A stretch of DNA of 64,000 nt from Aplidium turbinatum. Taxonomy: Eukaryota; Chordata; Ascidiacea; Aplousobranchia; Polyclinidae. Positions 1 to 11,887 of the stretch are shown here, piece after piece. Below the pieces are notes generated by a model. It was not told the origin of the DNA. It did no database searches and was given only the letters and a program-made list of their open reading frames with translations. Location of the stretch: positions 4,750,798 to 4,814,797 of the forward strand of contig OU964925.1 of assembly GCA_918807975.1 (NCBI GenBank), written 5' to 3'. The translations under genes and the position numbers were made by a program. Each line of letters opens with the position of its first letter. Within the stretch, counting starts at the first letter, position 1.

Positions 1-460
1 TCTTCGGTAATTACGGTTTTCGTCGCATGGGGCCACTAGCGTATTCAATAAAAACCTGTGTCCAGTACAGGTAGTCTAGAAGTACATGCCTAGCCGTTGC
101 ATACAAGCAGTGGTGAATTTCCAGAAGATTAGCTTCCGGAACGCTAGTTTTTTATTTTCCAAATGCGCTAGGTGTCGTTGAAGAAATTCAGAAATATGTC
201 TTTATAAGACTTTGAAACAACACACTTGATGTACCTAAAACGTTGCTAAAGTAGCCTAAGTATCATGATTTATAGATGGTATAGCGTTGTTCATTTGTTC
301 AATGCAAATATTCACATTTTAGTGAAACAATAATACAAAAAAATACAAGTTAGGCCTATAGCCTAGAAAAATAAAAGAAAAAAATTTGTTTTTAGTTTTT
401 TCCATTTTTGATTTTTCAAGTTATTGCCTACAATTTTTAAGACATTTATCGTATTCAAAA
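1..460. other. AT-rich sequence, nothing recognised
   Basis: No open frame, RNA gene or bounded repeat was recognised. The words around 125-155 (gcttccggaacg) recur near 5620-5700, so part of it is probably repeat-derived. Confidence 0.3.
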
Positions 461-529
461 TCATAAAACCTCTGGCGACTTCGGGTCTCAATTGCCGGGT
501 TACGTCCATGGCGTAATCAGGATCCAACA

Positions 530-860
530 TACTTCGCTGGTTAAAAATTTCTCAGTGGAAGACGGATCATTAGTATAAAAAGTAAACTTGAAACCGTTAC
601 AGTGTGTAGAGAAGCACGGTAAGATGTCAGTATGAGGTTCATTTGTGAAAATCCGCGCTCACACTCGCTCGATAAAATTGGAAGGGATTATAGTGACGTT
701 ATCAAATTTTGAAGACTCTGGGATCTTCTTTTCGTAGTTGTATATTCACGAAGTCCCCTCACAGCAGCTTCGCGTTCATCTAAGCGCAATCTCTTTGCCA
801 CTTTAATGATTTCGTTTTCTCCGTGTGTCATTACTGTGTCCTCTGGTCAAATAGTTGGAT
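530..860 (-). pseudogene. hAT-type transposase remnant, C-terminal dimerisation region
   Basis: Read on the minus strand, about 836 to 555 gives a hAT C-terminal region: a stretch containing LRLDEREAAVRGLREYTTTK, then after a frame change SSECERGFSQMNLIL. The S-x-E-C/R-x-F-S pattern followed by a short helix is the usual hAT dimerisation signature, in the flavour of KIAA1586/ZMYM-like hAT proteins. Stops and frame changes show it is inactive. It is the downstream part of the same transposase seen at 4887-5600. The element at 951-4472 separates them. Family assignment comes from motif reading only. Confidence 0.6.
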
Positions 861-1994
861 CAAGTACTTTTCAGCTGTTAATAAATGACAACTCTGTTGA
901 ATTCAACAAGCGATCTCGGATGGAATTTCCTAAGTGATTATAGGCTACACCATAGCCGTAGGAGAGTAAAAAATTTTGGGGGGGCGAACAAAATTTGCCC
1001 AAATTTTCCAAACTTTTCCCAAATTTTGCCTTTGCAAACATATTGTGAAAAACGCAATATTACTCACAACCTCTGAGATAGTGTAGTCTAAGAACTCCAC
1101 AATTTCATCAACTTGGCAGTGTACAAAAACACAGACAGCAAAACAAGGCTGAATTAACTTTAAACTAAATAAACCATCAAATTGAAATAAGTCATCAAAT
1201 TCAAAAAACATTCATCAACTTGGCAGTGTACTATAAAAACACAGGCAGCAAAACAAGGCTGAATTAACTTTAAACTTAATAAACCATCAAATTGAAATAA
1301 TTTTCTTGTGGCACAAAAATATGTATATATATATACAGGCCTAACTGGATTCAACAACAAATTAAACTGAGAATTCAACAATAACTGGACAGCAGTGGCT
1401 AAATATCCATGCCCTCAGATCATTTCAAAATCTCAAGACTCAAGGTTCATAAATTTGCATTGAAAAAATCTAAAATGACAACCTATTTACTCATCAAACT
1501 AAAGTAACATTACTTACTCCATGCTACTTAAAACCTTGCAACCTGAAAAGAATTCGACAGTTTATCATACTATGAGCATCAAATTTGCACCTTTGAAGAA
1601 AGCTAAGTTGCTATTAATTAGTATGAATATTGATCTCATTACAGTGAAGTTGTAGCCAATGTTTTTTCATTAACATCATTACCAAGATATTTTAAGTTCA
1701 TGATGAAGCAACTACTGAAATCGTAGGCACTGAACTAAAACAACTCATAGGCCTATCCTAGTATCCTATAGGAAATAGTTTCAAACTCAATCCTTGCCAG
1801 AAAATACAGACAACATCATCAATATCATACTATCTACATTGCCCGATATATTAACTGCATGAATTGGATGCCAAAACAACATAACACTTGCCTGTATATT
1901 TGATCATTGATTGCTATAATACTGTGTCATTCATGGTAAATAGCTGAGCATATCAACCCTAGGACCAGTAAACACAAACAGCAGTTAATACAAA

Positions 1995-2994
1995 GGCAGT
2001 GGCTATTTGACCGGCGCCGGTCTTTGAATCTGAAACACTATTTGACCGTCATTACGTCATTATACAGTCACTTTTTTTCTTTTTCTCTTTCAAAGCAAAA
2101 GACGAGAAGCGCGTATATAACTTCTAATTCCACGATTTTATTCAACTCGTTACGTGGCGCGAGCGATACGTCGCAGACTCCTATACTAGAGGGCCTGAGT
2201 TCGATATTGCCCGGAAGCGTTCCTTTTTTTTATTAATTTATTTTTTTAGCTACATTTTGACCCGAAGTGCACTTTTGTAGTCAATTTTTAATTTGAGTTG
2301 CATTACATTTACATACCATTACAATTTTTTAAAAGAAGCATTGTATATAACTACTTGTTGTTGAGAGCAAAAATGTAATGTTTCGTTCGGCAAATACGGT
2401 CACAACAATCAATCAAACATTTGATTTTTCGTCATTAACGCGTCCGGGACGAAAAAGATACTAACTACAAAAATCGATATAGACCTACCAGCACGTTAAT
2501 GAACGGGAAAAGGTGGCAAAACCTTGAAAGGTTTAAAACGTGCCTGAATGAAAAATTATGTAGTAGGCTATAGTTAGCACGGCCCCAAACGGAAAATTAC
2601 CCAGAGAAATTCTCAAATTTTAGCAAATTAAAAAAACTCTAACTTTATTACTCACATTTGAAAAGACATAAAAAATTGGGCTGTAGACAACTCAATTTAA
2701 AAATTAACTACAAAAATGCACTTCGGGTTAAAATTTAGTTAAAAAAAAAATAATAGAAAAAGGAACGCTTCCGGGTAGTATCGAACTTAGTCCCTCTAGA
2801 ACAGGAGCCGGCGACGTAACGCTCGCGCCACGTAACGAGTTGAATAAAATGGTCGGATTTAGAACTTATATATACGTGCTTCTCGTCTTTTGCTTTGAAA
2901 GAGAAAAAGAAAAAAAGTGACTGTATAGTGACGTCATGACCGGTCAAATAGTGTTTCAGATTCAAAGACCGGCGCCGGTCAAATAGCCACTGCC
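1995..2994. mobile_element. Long-TIR fold-back element nested in family A (MULE-like)
   Basis: This is a 1.0 kb element whose two ends are inverted copies over about 280 bp, starting GGCAGTGGCTATTTGACC and including a GGCGCCGG palindrome. It is flanked by a 9-bp direct repeat TAATACAAA at 1986-1994 and 2995-3003. Long inverted repeats plus a 9-bp duplication resemble MuDR/MULE fold-back elements, but no transposase is present, so the superfamily is an inference. The open frames seen in its arms (2024-2236 plus, 2735-3127 minus) are mirror images of the inverted repeat and are not taken as genes. Confidence 0.75.
2420..2580. repeat. Dispersed repeat, inverted copy at 58125-58290
   Basis: About 155 bp containing cgtccgggacgaaaaagata and gaaaggtttaaaacgtgcc recurs in reverse orientation at 58125-58290. 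Here it forms the unique centre between the arms of the fold-back element. It encodes nothing obvious. Confidence 0.6.
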
Positions 2995-3079
2995 TAATAC
3001 AAAAGATTCTTTTTATAGAAAACAATTCAACTGTAGCCCACAAAAACATGAAATCAAACACTGGAAAATTCACAGGTAC

Positions 3080-4240
3080 TAAAACGAAGCTTAACATTCT
3101 CCACAAATTGCAACATACCAAATACAATATTTTCCAAAATTGAAGATGGCACTGTTTACATTCATGGGAAAATTTTAATGTATGTCATACAAAATATTAC
3201 ACTATAACAATATACAAAGTTTTTAAACTGGTAAGATGTTCAAAACTCATGGTAAGATTGATTCTCTCAATAACTGGACATTTTTACAAATAAATTTATT
3301 AGTAGAATATAGATAAAGAAGCAAAAAACCTCATAAGATTACCAGTACAAAGCAGGGTTTCAAAATTCCACCAATGAAGAAATGTGTATATCCTAATGAT
3401 TATTAGTAATAGCTTACCTCTGCCTTCTTATTGCATTATTTTACATTTTGCAGATATGATATATCATATATATACTAAATCGAAGCTTAATATTCTGCCC
3501 AAATTGCAATATACCAAATACAACAGTTTTAAAATTGATGACACTACATTTAACATTTAAAAAAAATGTTAATGTATTTCATACAAAATGCAACACTATA
3601 AACAAATTCCTAAACTAGAAAGATTTTGAAAACTCATGGTAAGATTGATTTGCCCAATAACTGAACATTTTTGCCCAAATATTTTTACAAATAAATAGGC
3701 TATCATACATTAGTAGAATATAGAGAAAGAAGCAAAAAACCTCATAAGATTACCAGTACAAAGCAGGGTTTCAAAATTCCACCAGCGAAAAAATGTAGTG
3801 TATATCCTAATTCCAAATGAACTTCAGTGATAAGCTTACCGGTACCTCTGCTTGCTAATTGCATTTTTTTACATTGACACTCTGCAGATATATACTGAAT
3901 CGTGAATCGAAGCTTAACATTCTGCCCAAATTGCAATATAACAAATACAAAAGTTCCAAAATTGATGACACTACATTTAACATTTAAAGAAAAATGTTAA
4001 TGTATATATTACATACAAAATGCACATAAAGTAATAAGCAAAAACCTCATAAGGTTATTAGCAGGCTACCCAGCAAGCTTAGAAATCTCACCTGTGAAGA
4101 AATGCAGCCTATGTACATGCTGGTGAATATCGGTACTAATAAGCTTAACTTTGCTTGCCAATTATGTTCTTTTACACTTTACTTTTTGCAGGTGGTGTTG
4201 AATCGAAACTTATCATTGTGCCCAAATTGCAATACCACAT
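3080..4240. repeat. Diverged tandem units inside family A element
   Basis: A unit starting near cgaagcttaacattctgccc begins at about 3086, 3478, 3904 and 4203, giving spacings of roughly 390, 425 and 300 bp. Each unit continues with an attgcaatataccaaataca segment and a cataaaacctcataagattac-type segment. The truncated relative at 52503-53352 carries two units (about 52722 and 53120). Confidence 0.65.
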
Positions 4241-4886
4241 GCAACAATTTTCAAAATCGATGAAAATGCATTTTACATTGATTGGAAAATATTAATGTAT
4301 ATATCTCATAAATTATAACAATTACGTAAAGTTTCTAAACTGGTAAAATGTCGAAATATCATGATAAGATTGATTTGCCCAAATAAGTGCAGATTTTTGC
4401 CCAAATTCGCGGCGTTTTTTTTTCAGCGGGGGAGCGACTGCCCCCCCTGCCCCCCCATCTCCTACGGCTATGGGCTACACCCTTCTCTGTTGAGTGGAAA
4501 ATACCACCTTTGGTAGGGTGAAAATGACCATCTTTTCCGATAGGCTATGGGGTGGGAATGAAAAAGTAGAAGTGGAGTTTTTAGACCACCCCAAAAAGTG
4601 GTTAAAACTAAAATTTTTGATTGACAGCGTAGAAAATGCGGGGATTGATTAGCGGGCTATTTCTGCAATTGTTTACATGTAATTCTACACCTTTGAACTC
4701 TAAGTTTTCTTCAGCATCCTTAGCAATGCCATAATGTCGTTCGGGTTCGTTCCTTCGTGTTTCAAATAATTTTGCAAGATTAATAATTTTGTTATCTGCA
4801 TCTCAAATAGTAGCCTACATTCTCTGTTTTACAGTTCAAGGCTTAGGCTATTTCGGATAATTCTTGCGAGTATTCGTAGGCTAGGC

Positions 4887-5600
4887 CTACATCAAAGCCA
4901 AGTCCAACAAGAAATCCGTGAATGTTATCTTCGAAAAGAGTCCTTGATATTTCGCACGTTCCCGAGAATCTTTTGTGTCGCTAATAGCTCCCTTTTTGAA
5001 AAATTCAAAAAGTGCTGGGAAATCATTCCAGACGGCACTAACTGTGCGGAAACTCGAGGCTACCCAACGTGTGTCTAGTAGGCCTACCCTTCCGATTTTC
5101 AACAACTGCACTTTAACAGCCGCTGCACATTCACCCAATTCCCTGCTATTGTTAGGAGAAGCGTGGTAAAGGCTATAGCGTTTGTCCAAAAAAAAAATCG
5201 AAATCGATTCAAATTACTGACTGATTTTACAGCATGACGAACCGATAGTTCCAATCTATGGTTGCACAATACCACACCACAATGTCTGGAAATTAATCAC
5301 GAAGCTATTTTGCTACACCATTTTTGCGACCTATCATCTCAGCCGCGCCATCACGTAGCCTACAACAACAATCAAACAAGAAGATAAAAATGTTGTAGAC
5401 ATGCCATATTATTTTAGGCAGCTCTTCAGGGAATCAAAGATGCCATTCACCGTAAGACTAGCGAGCTCAACAAGACAAATACATTCACAGATTCACTTCC
5501 GTCAAGACTGGTACGTAGATCAGAGTGAATACCCGATTTAACGTGGTCGACTCATCAAGAATTATGGATATACTTTTACTGAACAGGGCAAAGCATAATA
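4887..5600 (-). pseudogene. hAT-type transposase remnant, central region
   Basis: The minus strand gives, in order, ISIILDESTTLNRVFTLIYV (about 5590-5530), then a degraded stretch like KLLRDxFPDIVVWYC (about 5350-5280), then LLKIGRVGLLDTRWVASSF (about 5100-5040). These match the catalytic region of DUF4371/KIAA1586-like hAT transposases, where a DEST motif and an RW-type motif bracket the RNase-H fold. Stops and frame changes are present. The C-terminal continuation is at 530-860, displaced by the 951-4472 insertion. The repeat-like 5620-5700 block disturbs the N-terminal side. Confidence 0.6.
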
Positions 5601-5799
5601 AGAGTATAAAATATTTGAGCTTCCGGAACGCCGTTCCGGAGAAGTCAATTTTTTGATCGAGCTTCCGTAGCGGCGCTCCGGACTGCTCCGGCTGAAATCC
5701 AGCCCTACATACAAGGTTCAAGTGATTTTGAGATGCCCTGGGCTGGACTAGCACTTCCTATAACCTGTTGAATACCCTAACTCTACAACTAACACTTCT

Positions 5800-7690
5800 A
5801 CATTCATGGCTCATCGCTACTCTGCGATATAAAAACTAACTTTAAAAAGTCTGTAAAGTTATTCAGTTAGGTGGGGCTGTTTTCCATGCAGCCCAACAGA
5901 TTCAAAAATTGGTGTTCTGTGTGCTGAAAAATACCAAAAGAGGTGGAGCTTCAAGGATAATTTTTAGCCAATCAGAGCGCTTGAAATCCAGAATCTCGGG
6001 CTGCAGAGCAGTTTGCCCAATATCGGTGTTGCCAAACGAATCTTTTAATATTTTAATTTTCGACCCGCAATTCTTAAGTGAAAAAGTAACCGCGTCGGAC
6101 AAACACAGAGGAAAACATATTTTCCCTCTTTTCGTTCTTTCAGGTAGGGCTGTAGCCCTGCAACATGTTGTATCATATCTATTTGGGCATCTATACACAG
6201 GGGCTCTGAGAGAGGGGAAGTTGGGCAACTTACTTTAGCTTAAAGCTTCTATAGAGAGAGAGAAACCTTTTATTTTGTCTGTTGCGACAATAGTACGGTA
6301 CAATTATACACAATACGAATAAAATAGTACCATAGCTATCTAAATACCACAACAGACAGGAAGCAGCGAAAGACTATATCAGTCATCGAGTCAGCTGCTT
6401 CCCAGTTCTTAATGTGACAAATGTCAAGCATCGGCAAATTACGTTGAAACAAGATAGGCTGATGTTTAGTAATATTAATGAAAAAAAGATATCATGTGCT
6501 GCTGCGATCCTCAAGTGAATTCCTGTGGTTTTATTCAAATATAAACTTTATTCCGGGTGATTAAAAATAAAAAAAGATAAAAATTGTTTATGTGAAAACG
6601 GTACAGAAATAGGGCTACAATTACAATCAATTCAATTTATTTTTCAAAATTGCTCTATAGCTCCAAATATTTAGTAACTAAACCCTTCAATTATTAAGCT
6701 GCTGTAGGCTATTTGGTACATTGAAACTTATGAACTTTAAAGACCACTACTTCAAACTGTAAAGTAATCAATTCCTTAGTAATTTGAAAACTCACACGTC
6801 ACACCATATTTTAACTACTTGTAGTCATGCTAGATATTAACTGTAACTAACATCCTAAACATTCTACATTAGTGAACAACAGTCTGCAACCACATTATCA
6901 TGTAGTTTCACCATAGATAGTTGGCAATATGCCTGTATTTGCATAGCCTACGGTACCTTCCAAGCAGATTCTGTGATTTGACCACAGTCTCTATATTAAA
7001 AAGTTAAGACTAGCTTAGTAGGATAATCTGGTAATAAGAAAAAATAGCCTAGGCCTATATAGCGGTAATCTACAAATAAGAATTTAGCCTACTTAAAGTT
7101 AAAACAACCTGCAGTCAAGTCAAGTCAATTTATTTTGTTTTAACAGCGCCATATATTAACAAATAATCAGAGTAAAATGTAATTGTCAAAACAATGCATT
7201 GTACAACTGTTGGTTAGATTATGGCGCAATCAGGATGGTAGCGAAAGACCATAAGCAGTCATCTAGTCAGCCACCACCCCATCACAGTAAATCTAACTAC
7301 ACATTCATACACACTAGTGTGCAGAGGCAGGCACACTACTTCATTGAATAAAAAGAGTTCGCCACTGAGATTGAAAAACAACTACTGTTGGTTTGAATCT
7401 GCATTCTCAGACTGAGTAAGCCGAGGATGAAGATTCAAACCAACGAGCAACGACCAAGAATTGACCAACCACCAATTAGTGATTGTGTGCTATAATAGGC
7501 TACAGCACTTGCAAAAGTTTTCCTGAAATAACGAGGAAAAACGTGGAAACCACCACCGAATTGCAACAATTTTTATGTGAAGCATACAAAAAACAGGGCA
7601 ATTTGATACTAATAACTGTAGAGAACAAATATTAATAAGTAGCCTAACTTACGATATGATGATATAGGCCTACTGTAAAGGTAAGTTATC
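5800..7690. other. No gene recognised; repeat debris
   Basis: A 109-codon plus-strand frame at 5909-6238 and a 108-codon minus-strand frame over the same bases show no recognisable domain. The words near 6360-6420 and 7230-7275 (gcgaaagac followed by agtcat and tagtcagc) are similar to each other and weakly to 56270-56325, so they probably belong to a dispersed repeat. A short imperfect hairpin (ttggtttgaatc / gattcaaaccaa) lies at about 7389-7444. Confidence 0.35.
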
Positions 7691-7705
7691 CTTTGTATTG
7701 AGCAC

Positions 7706-8150
7706 TTAAGGTACGCATGTATATTCATGTAACAGTTGGTTTTTGAGATTTTTTTTAAAGCAATGGAACGGTAAATCTTTTACATCGTGTGAAATTTCAC
7801 TCCACACTTGCACACACAAGAAATGGAGTGTTTTTTTGCCAAAGTTTGTTTCAAACCTGGGAAGAAAAAAATCTGGTTTTAGCCTTATGTCTTGTATCAT
7901 GTTGATGTATGTCGTCTAATTTAACAAAGTAGCCAGAGAAACATGCTGGCAAAAAATTATTTTCGTACTTGAACATGAACTGTGCATATGCCAGCTTTGC
8001 AAGGTCACTCACTTTTAATACCTGAAATTTTCTGTACATGTAGGTCGTCGAAGTTTTCCTGTCACCAAACAAACACGCTCTAATAAATTTGTTCTGAATC
8101 ACTTCCACCTTGTGTACTAACGTTTTGTTGGCCCTACCCCAATTAATTAT
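7706..8150 (-). pseudogene. LINE ORF2 C-terminal tail, frame-shifted
   Basis: Two overlapping minus-strand frames continue the ORF2 product: one with EVIQNKFIRACLFGDRKTST (from about 8105) and one ending HCFKKNLKNQLLHEYTCVP (to about 7706). This is the usual tail beyond the thumb in CR1/L2-type ORF2 proteins. At least two frameshifts, near 8220 and 7860-7900, separate it from the main frame, so this copy is not intact. Confidence 0.7.
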
Positions 8151-8188
8151 CGAATATTGAAGATTTGATTTAAATAATGAAAAGTAAA

Positions 8189-10690
8189 TTAATCGTAATG
8201 TGGATAATGGGACATAGTATCTGATTTTGTAAGCAATGCCACATAGGCTACTTTACTCAATTTTGTGCAAAGGTCAGAGATATGGGCGTTCCAGTTCAAT
8301 CTGTGGTCCATCGTTACTCCAAGATATTTTACTTGATCAGTTTTGTTAATGCTTTGGCCGTTTAAGGTGAGAGAGAACGATTTTGCAACAGGAAGATTTC
8401 TACAAATGATCATAAAATTAGTTTTAGTGTAATTAATCGATAATTTATTGGTTCTCATCCATACATCAATCTTTTTTATTTCTTCACTGGCTTGTTGTTC
8501 TAGGCAAGTCAAATTGTGGTGTGTCATGTTTAGGCTGGTGTCATCCGCAAAAAGAGTGGTCATGAAAGAGGACGCAGTAGGTAGATCGTTCACATATAAT
8601 AAAAATAACAAAGGACCAAGGACTGACCCTTGGGGGATGCCGCATTTGACCGTCGAAAAGTTTGATGATAATGAGTTAAGTTTGGTGTATTGTTGTCTGT
8701 TGGTTAAATAAGACTTCATCAAGTTCCATATTTTTCCACGTAAACCATAACAATATAATTTGTTCAATAAAATTCCATGATCAACAGTGTCAAATGCTTT
8801 ACTCAAGTCAAGAAAAATGGAGCACGTATAGTTATTGTTATTTAAGTTTTTGAGTAAATGATCATATATGTGAGTTATACTGAGTTCTGTCGAATCGTTT
8901 GTCCTAAAACCATGTTGACTGGGAGTTAATATATTATTTTTATCCAGAAATTTAATCATTCGTTCGTACAAAAGCTTTTCAAGAATTTTAGAGAAAGTGG
9001 GCAAAAGAGATATTGGCCTGAGATCGGTTAAAGCGGTGGGATTGGATACCTTTGGTATTGGGATGATTTTAGACAGCTTCAGTGGATCTGGATAGGTCTC
9101 TTGAGCAAAGCAGTTGTTGTATAATCGAGCAAGAATGGGTGAAATAATACAGTTTGCAAGTTTGATGAATTTTGTCGGGATATCGTGTATTCCAGGAGAA
9201 GTTTTTGTTTTCAATGTCATTATGATGTTTGAAACCTCACTGGGATTGATGTCTTCAAGTAAAAAACTGGATTGGCATGTTGTTGTTAAAAAATCTGAAG
9301 AGGATACGCCAGTTGGTTTAATTTTACTTGCCATATTAGTACCAATATTGGTGAAGTGCTCATTCAATAGGTTTGCAAAGTGGGTTGATTCAGTTTTGTG
9401 TAAAATGTTATTTATTTCCATATTGGTGGGAAGCGATGACATTGACTTGGATTTGCTAGTGATCAATTCGTTAATTACTTTCCATGTTTTCGATGCATCA
9501 GCTTTGTTTGCTTCAAATAAATAAGTGTAGTGTTGTCTTTTAGATATTCTTTTTATATGCACCAAGCGATTATTGTAAGCTTTATATTTCTTTATTTTCA
9601 TGTCATCTTTGTGCTTATAGCACGCTCGATATAGTCTATTTTTTGTCTTTATGGATTTAAGAATTCCTTTTGTGATCCAGGGTTTGTTTTGCAATTTAAC
9701 TTCTTTACGGGATAATTTCCTTACAGGTGCGTGTTTATTGAGTGTTTTTTGGAACGCATCTATGAATTCACAGAATTGTGTGTTGACGTTGTTTTTTGTG
9801 AAATCAAGGGAGTTCATAGCAACATGCATTTCAGATAAAAAGTTTTCATTGTCAAAATGCCGCATACATCGTGTCAATTTCGGAACTTTGGTTTTAAGGA
9901 AATTCAAATTAGTTACGCTCAAGAACACTGGTAAATGATCAGAAACATCATATAAACAGATACCGCTGGTTTTGTGTTGTTTTTCAATGTTTGTGTAAAT
10001 ATGGTCCAATAAAGATGGTTCACTAATTTTAGAAAATCTAGTTGGATGGCTTATCACGGAATTACAACCTATGGCCACAAGTGAGTCCAAATATTCTTTT
10101 ACTTTAGGGGTTTTATTTTCATGCATAAGATTGATGTTGATGTCTCCGCAAATGATATATTGTGATTTCGTCTTCTCAATTTCCGCAATAGTTGATATTA
10201 TCCTGTTTTGAAAACTATCAATGTTTGGTCCAGGATGCCTGTAGATGACACCCACGACTGCGCTGTCTTGAGAATTACTTTTTATCTCGATCCAGAGGTC
10301 TTCACAATTTGGTACATTTAAGCTAATATCATTACGTATAGAATATGCAATATTATTTTTAATGTAAAGTGCAACGCCACCAGCATTTGTAGGAGAGCTT
10401 TTGTGTAAAAATTTGTATTCGATGAGGTTAAAGTTATCAACACAATTGGGTTTTATTTTAGTTTCAGAAATTGCAATAATATCTGGTTGGTGATTAATTT
10501 CGACCAAAAATTCTTCGAGTTTGTCTTTGTTTTTGCTTAGACTGCGGGTATTGAAGTGGAACAAGGAGAGCTTTGTATTTTTACTTTCTTGAAAGAATTT
10601 TTTAGTATCTGATGTAGAGAGGTAGTTTTTGGAATCGAAATTGATGCTAGTAGTGGACATTACAACAAACACAATAAAAATGACTGACAT
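8189..10690 (-). CDS. LINE ORF2: endonuclease plus reverse transcriptase
   Basis: This 833-residue polyprotein would nick target DNA and copy the LINE RNA onto it. Endonuclease features in the first 250 residues are FNTRSL, ISETK, GDININL and SDHLPVF. Reverse-transcriptase features are DLRPISLLPTFSKILEKLL, SKAFDTVDHGIL, GIPQGSVLGPLLF and the catalytic LFADDTS, followed by a thumb-like KYLGVTMDHRLNW. The frame ends soon after at a shift near 8220. The expected C-terminal tail is found at 7706-8150 in two other frames. The ATG at 10690 is the first in frame, and the true start could differ. Confidence 0.85.
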   Translation of the reverse strand: MSVIFIVFVVMSTTSINFDSKNYLSTSDTKKFFQESKNTKLSLFHFNTRSLSKNKDKLEEFLVEINHQPDIIAISETKIKPNCVDNFNLIEYKFLHKSSPTNAGGVALYIKNNIAYSIRNDISLNVPNCEDLWIEIKSNSQDSAVVGVIYRHPGPNIDSFQNRIISTIAEIEKTKSQYIICGDININLMHENKTPKVKEYLDSLVAIGCNSVISHPTRFSKISEPSLLDHIYTNIEKQHKTSGICLYDVSDHLPVFLSVTNLNFLKTKVPKLTRCMRHFDNENFLSEMHVAMNSLDFTKNNVNTQFCEFIDAFQKTLNKHAPVRKLSRKEVKLQNKPWITKGILKSIKTKNRLYRACYKHKDDMKIKKYKAYNNRLVHIKRISKRQHYTYLFEANKADASKTWKVINELITSKSKSMSSLPTNMEINNILHKTESTHFANLLNEHFTNIGTNMASKIKPTGVSSSDFLTTTCQSSFLLEDINPSEVSNIIMTLKTKTSPGIHDIPTKFIKLANCIISPILARLYNNCFAQETYPDPLKLSKIIPIPKVSNPTALTDLRPISLLPTFSKILEKLLYERMIKFLDKNNILTPSQHGFRTNDSTELSITHIYDHLLKNLNNNNYTCSIFLDLSKAFDTVDHGILLNKLYCYGLRGKIWNLMKSYLTNRQQYTKLNSLSSNFSTVKCGIPQGSVLGPLLFLLYVNDLPTASSFMTTLFADDTSLNMTHHNLTCLEQQASEEIKKIDVWMRTNKLSINYTKTNFMIICRNLPVAKSFSLTLNGQSINKTDQVKYLGVTMDHRLNWNAHISDLCTKLSKVAYVALLTKSDTMSHYPHYD

Positions 10691-10700
10691 ACATGTGCAA

Positions 10701-11887
10701 TGAATAATTACAATATGACTGGTTAGGCTACGGAGTGACTTTCAGTTGATAGACGAAAAACTTTGAAAAATAAACACTATTATTGGGTTATAACTTATAA
10801 AATATTTAATTTAGCAAGGATTTTACTACTAAACAAATAAGTAAATAAACCACCAACACGTGCATTTATATCTTATAGTCAAAATAACAGAACTGAGAAA
10901 TTACTTATGGATGACAACAGAAACAATTCAACGGAAGAATTTGTAATTAATTAAGACTAAATAAAACATATAACAAATCAAGTCGAAGTGGTGTGAGCAA
11001 AACCTGGAAATAAAAGCACTATTATTACGTCATAATAAAAATGTTTTACAAGAAAGTTGAAGATTAGCCTTGCACCGTACGCATTAAGTTAATTTTTTTT
11101 AAGTAGAAATTTACAACAAAAAGTTAGTGCAGAACTACAAACAATTGGCCAACAAAAGAAAATTAAATCAAAAGCGGAGTTGTAACATACAGTACTATAA
11201 ACAGTCCAAATTCAATCCTTCTTTAGAAATTTGATTTAATAGTCATAAGAACCTTTTTCTGAGTCAATGGTTACTGTACCAAGCCTGGACAGGGTTTTAT
11301 CTTGTTCGGGGTGGAAATGAAGGTTGACTACGGTTAGGTGGAATATAAAGAAGTCCAAAAAGATATCTTGTGACTTTTCTTCACTTTGTCTTCAAAATTC
11401 AATTATCTATGAGCGATCCAACTGAGAAATGCAAATTGCAAAATGGCTGCCAAATTCAATGATAAGCTTCTAGCTGGCCTAAATCAAGATTTCTTCGAAT
11501 TGTTCTGTCTCTGCGAGTTTTTAATCAATTTTGAAAATTTTTGGACTGAAATGACCGCAATTAAATTTCTTTCTTAATTTGTCAAAATCTAGCTATTCTC
11601 CAGGCCTAAGTTTTTCTTTAGTCCAATTTATATATTTAGACCTGGAGAGCAAAATCTTTGCTGCTAACTGCTTTCCCGCGCTTTTTTTTTTTTTTTTTTT
11701 TTTGCAGTTTTGCAGTTGACATTATTCGGCTAAACCTGCCTAGACTTTTGGCTACGACTTGCAAAAGTACCTTACTACCGCTTGAGGCGCTGTCTCAAAT
11801 GCTAAGACACAGCTTTGCATAGCAACGCCATTGAGCTTCCAGACTAGTAATATAGAGACTGTGGGCTATCCAATAATCTCAGTTTAT
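10701..11887. other. Non-coding, AT-rich; poly-T tract
   Basis: No gene was recognised. It may include the 5' untranslated part of the LINE. A poly-T run of about 22 bases lies near 11681-11703. Confidence 0.35.

Larger units (their letters stand above)
951..4472. mobile_element. hAT-like non-autonomous element (family A), 3.5 kb
   Basis: The element has 14-15 bp terminal inverted repeats (CATAGCCGTAGGAGA at the left, its complement at the right) and is flanked by a perfect 8-bp duplication GGCTACAC at 943-950 and 4473-4480. An 8-bp target duplication and CA-starting ends are typical of hAT. No transposase is visible inside. The interior is diverged internal repeats plus the nested element at 1995-2994. 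A second, truncated copy of the right half lies at 52503-53352 and ends in the same tctcctacggcta motif. The element is inserted within an older hAT transposase remnant. Confidence 0.8.
7700..10700 (-). mobile_element. LINE (APE-type non-LTR retrotransposon), nearly full ORF2
   Basis: This minus-strand LINE has an apurinic-type endonuclease followed by a reverse transcriptase in one 833-codon frame, with the C-terminal region continuing in other frames to about 7706. The organisation and motifs fit the CR1/L2/jockey group. The exact clade is not resolvable here. No ORF1, polyA tail or clear target duplication was found, so both ends are approximate. It lies upstream of the receptor gene and is antisense to it. 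Confidence 0.8.

Noticed and set aside
945-1381. Two minus-strand frames with a shared FDGLxSLKLIQPCFA motif
   Set aside because: They arise from a local tandem duplication of about 90 bp (1106-1190 and 1206-1299) inside a non-coding transposon.
2024-3127. Frames of 70 and 130 codons as protein genes
   Set aside because: They translate the two mirror-image arms of the fold-back element at 1995-2994.
5902-6238. Overlapping frames of about 108 codons on both strands as genes
   Set aside because: No domain, no splice context and no conserved copy was found, and overlapping opposite frames of this size arise by chance.
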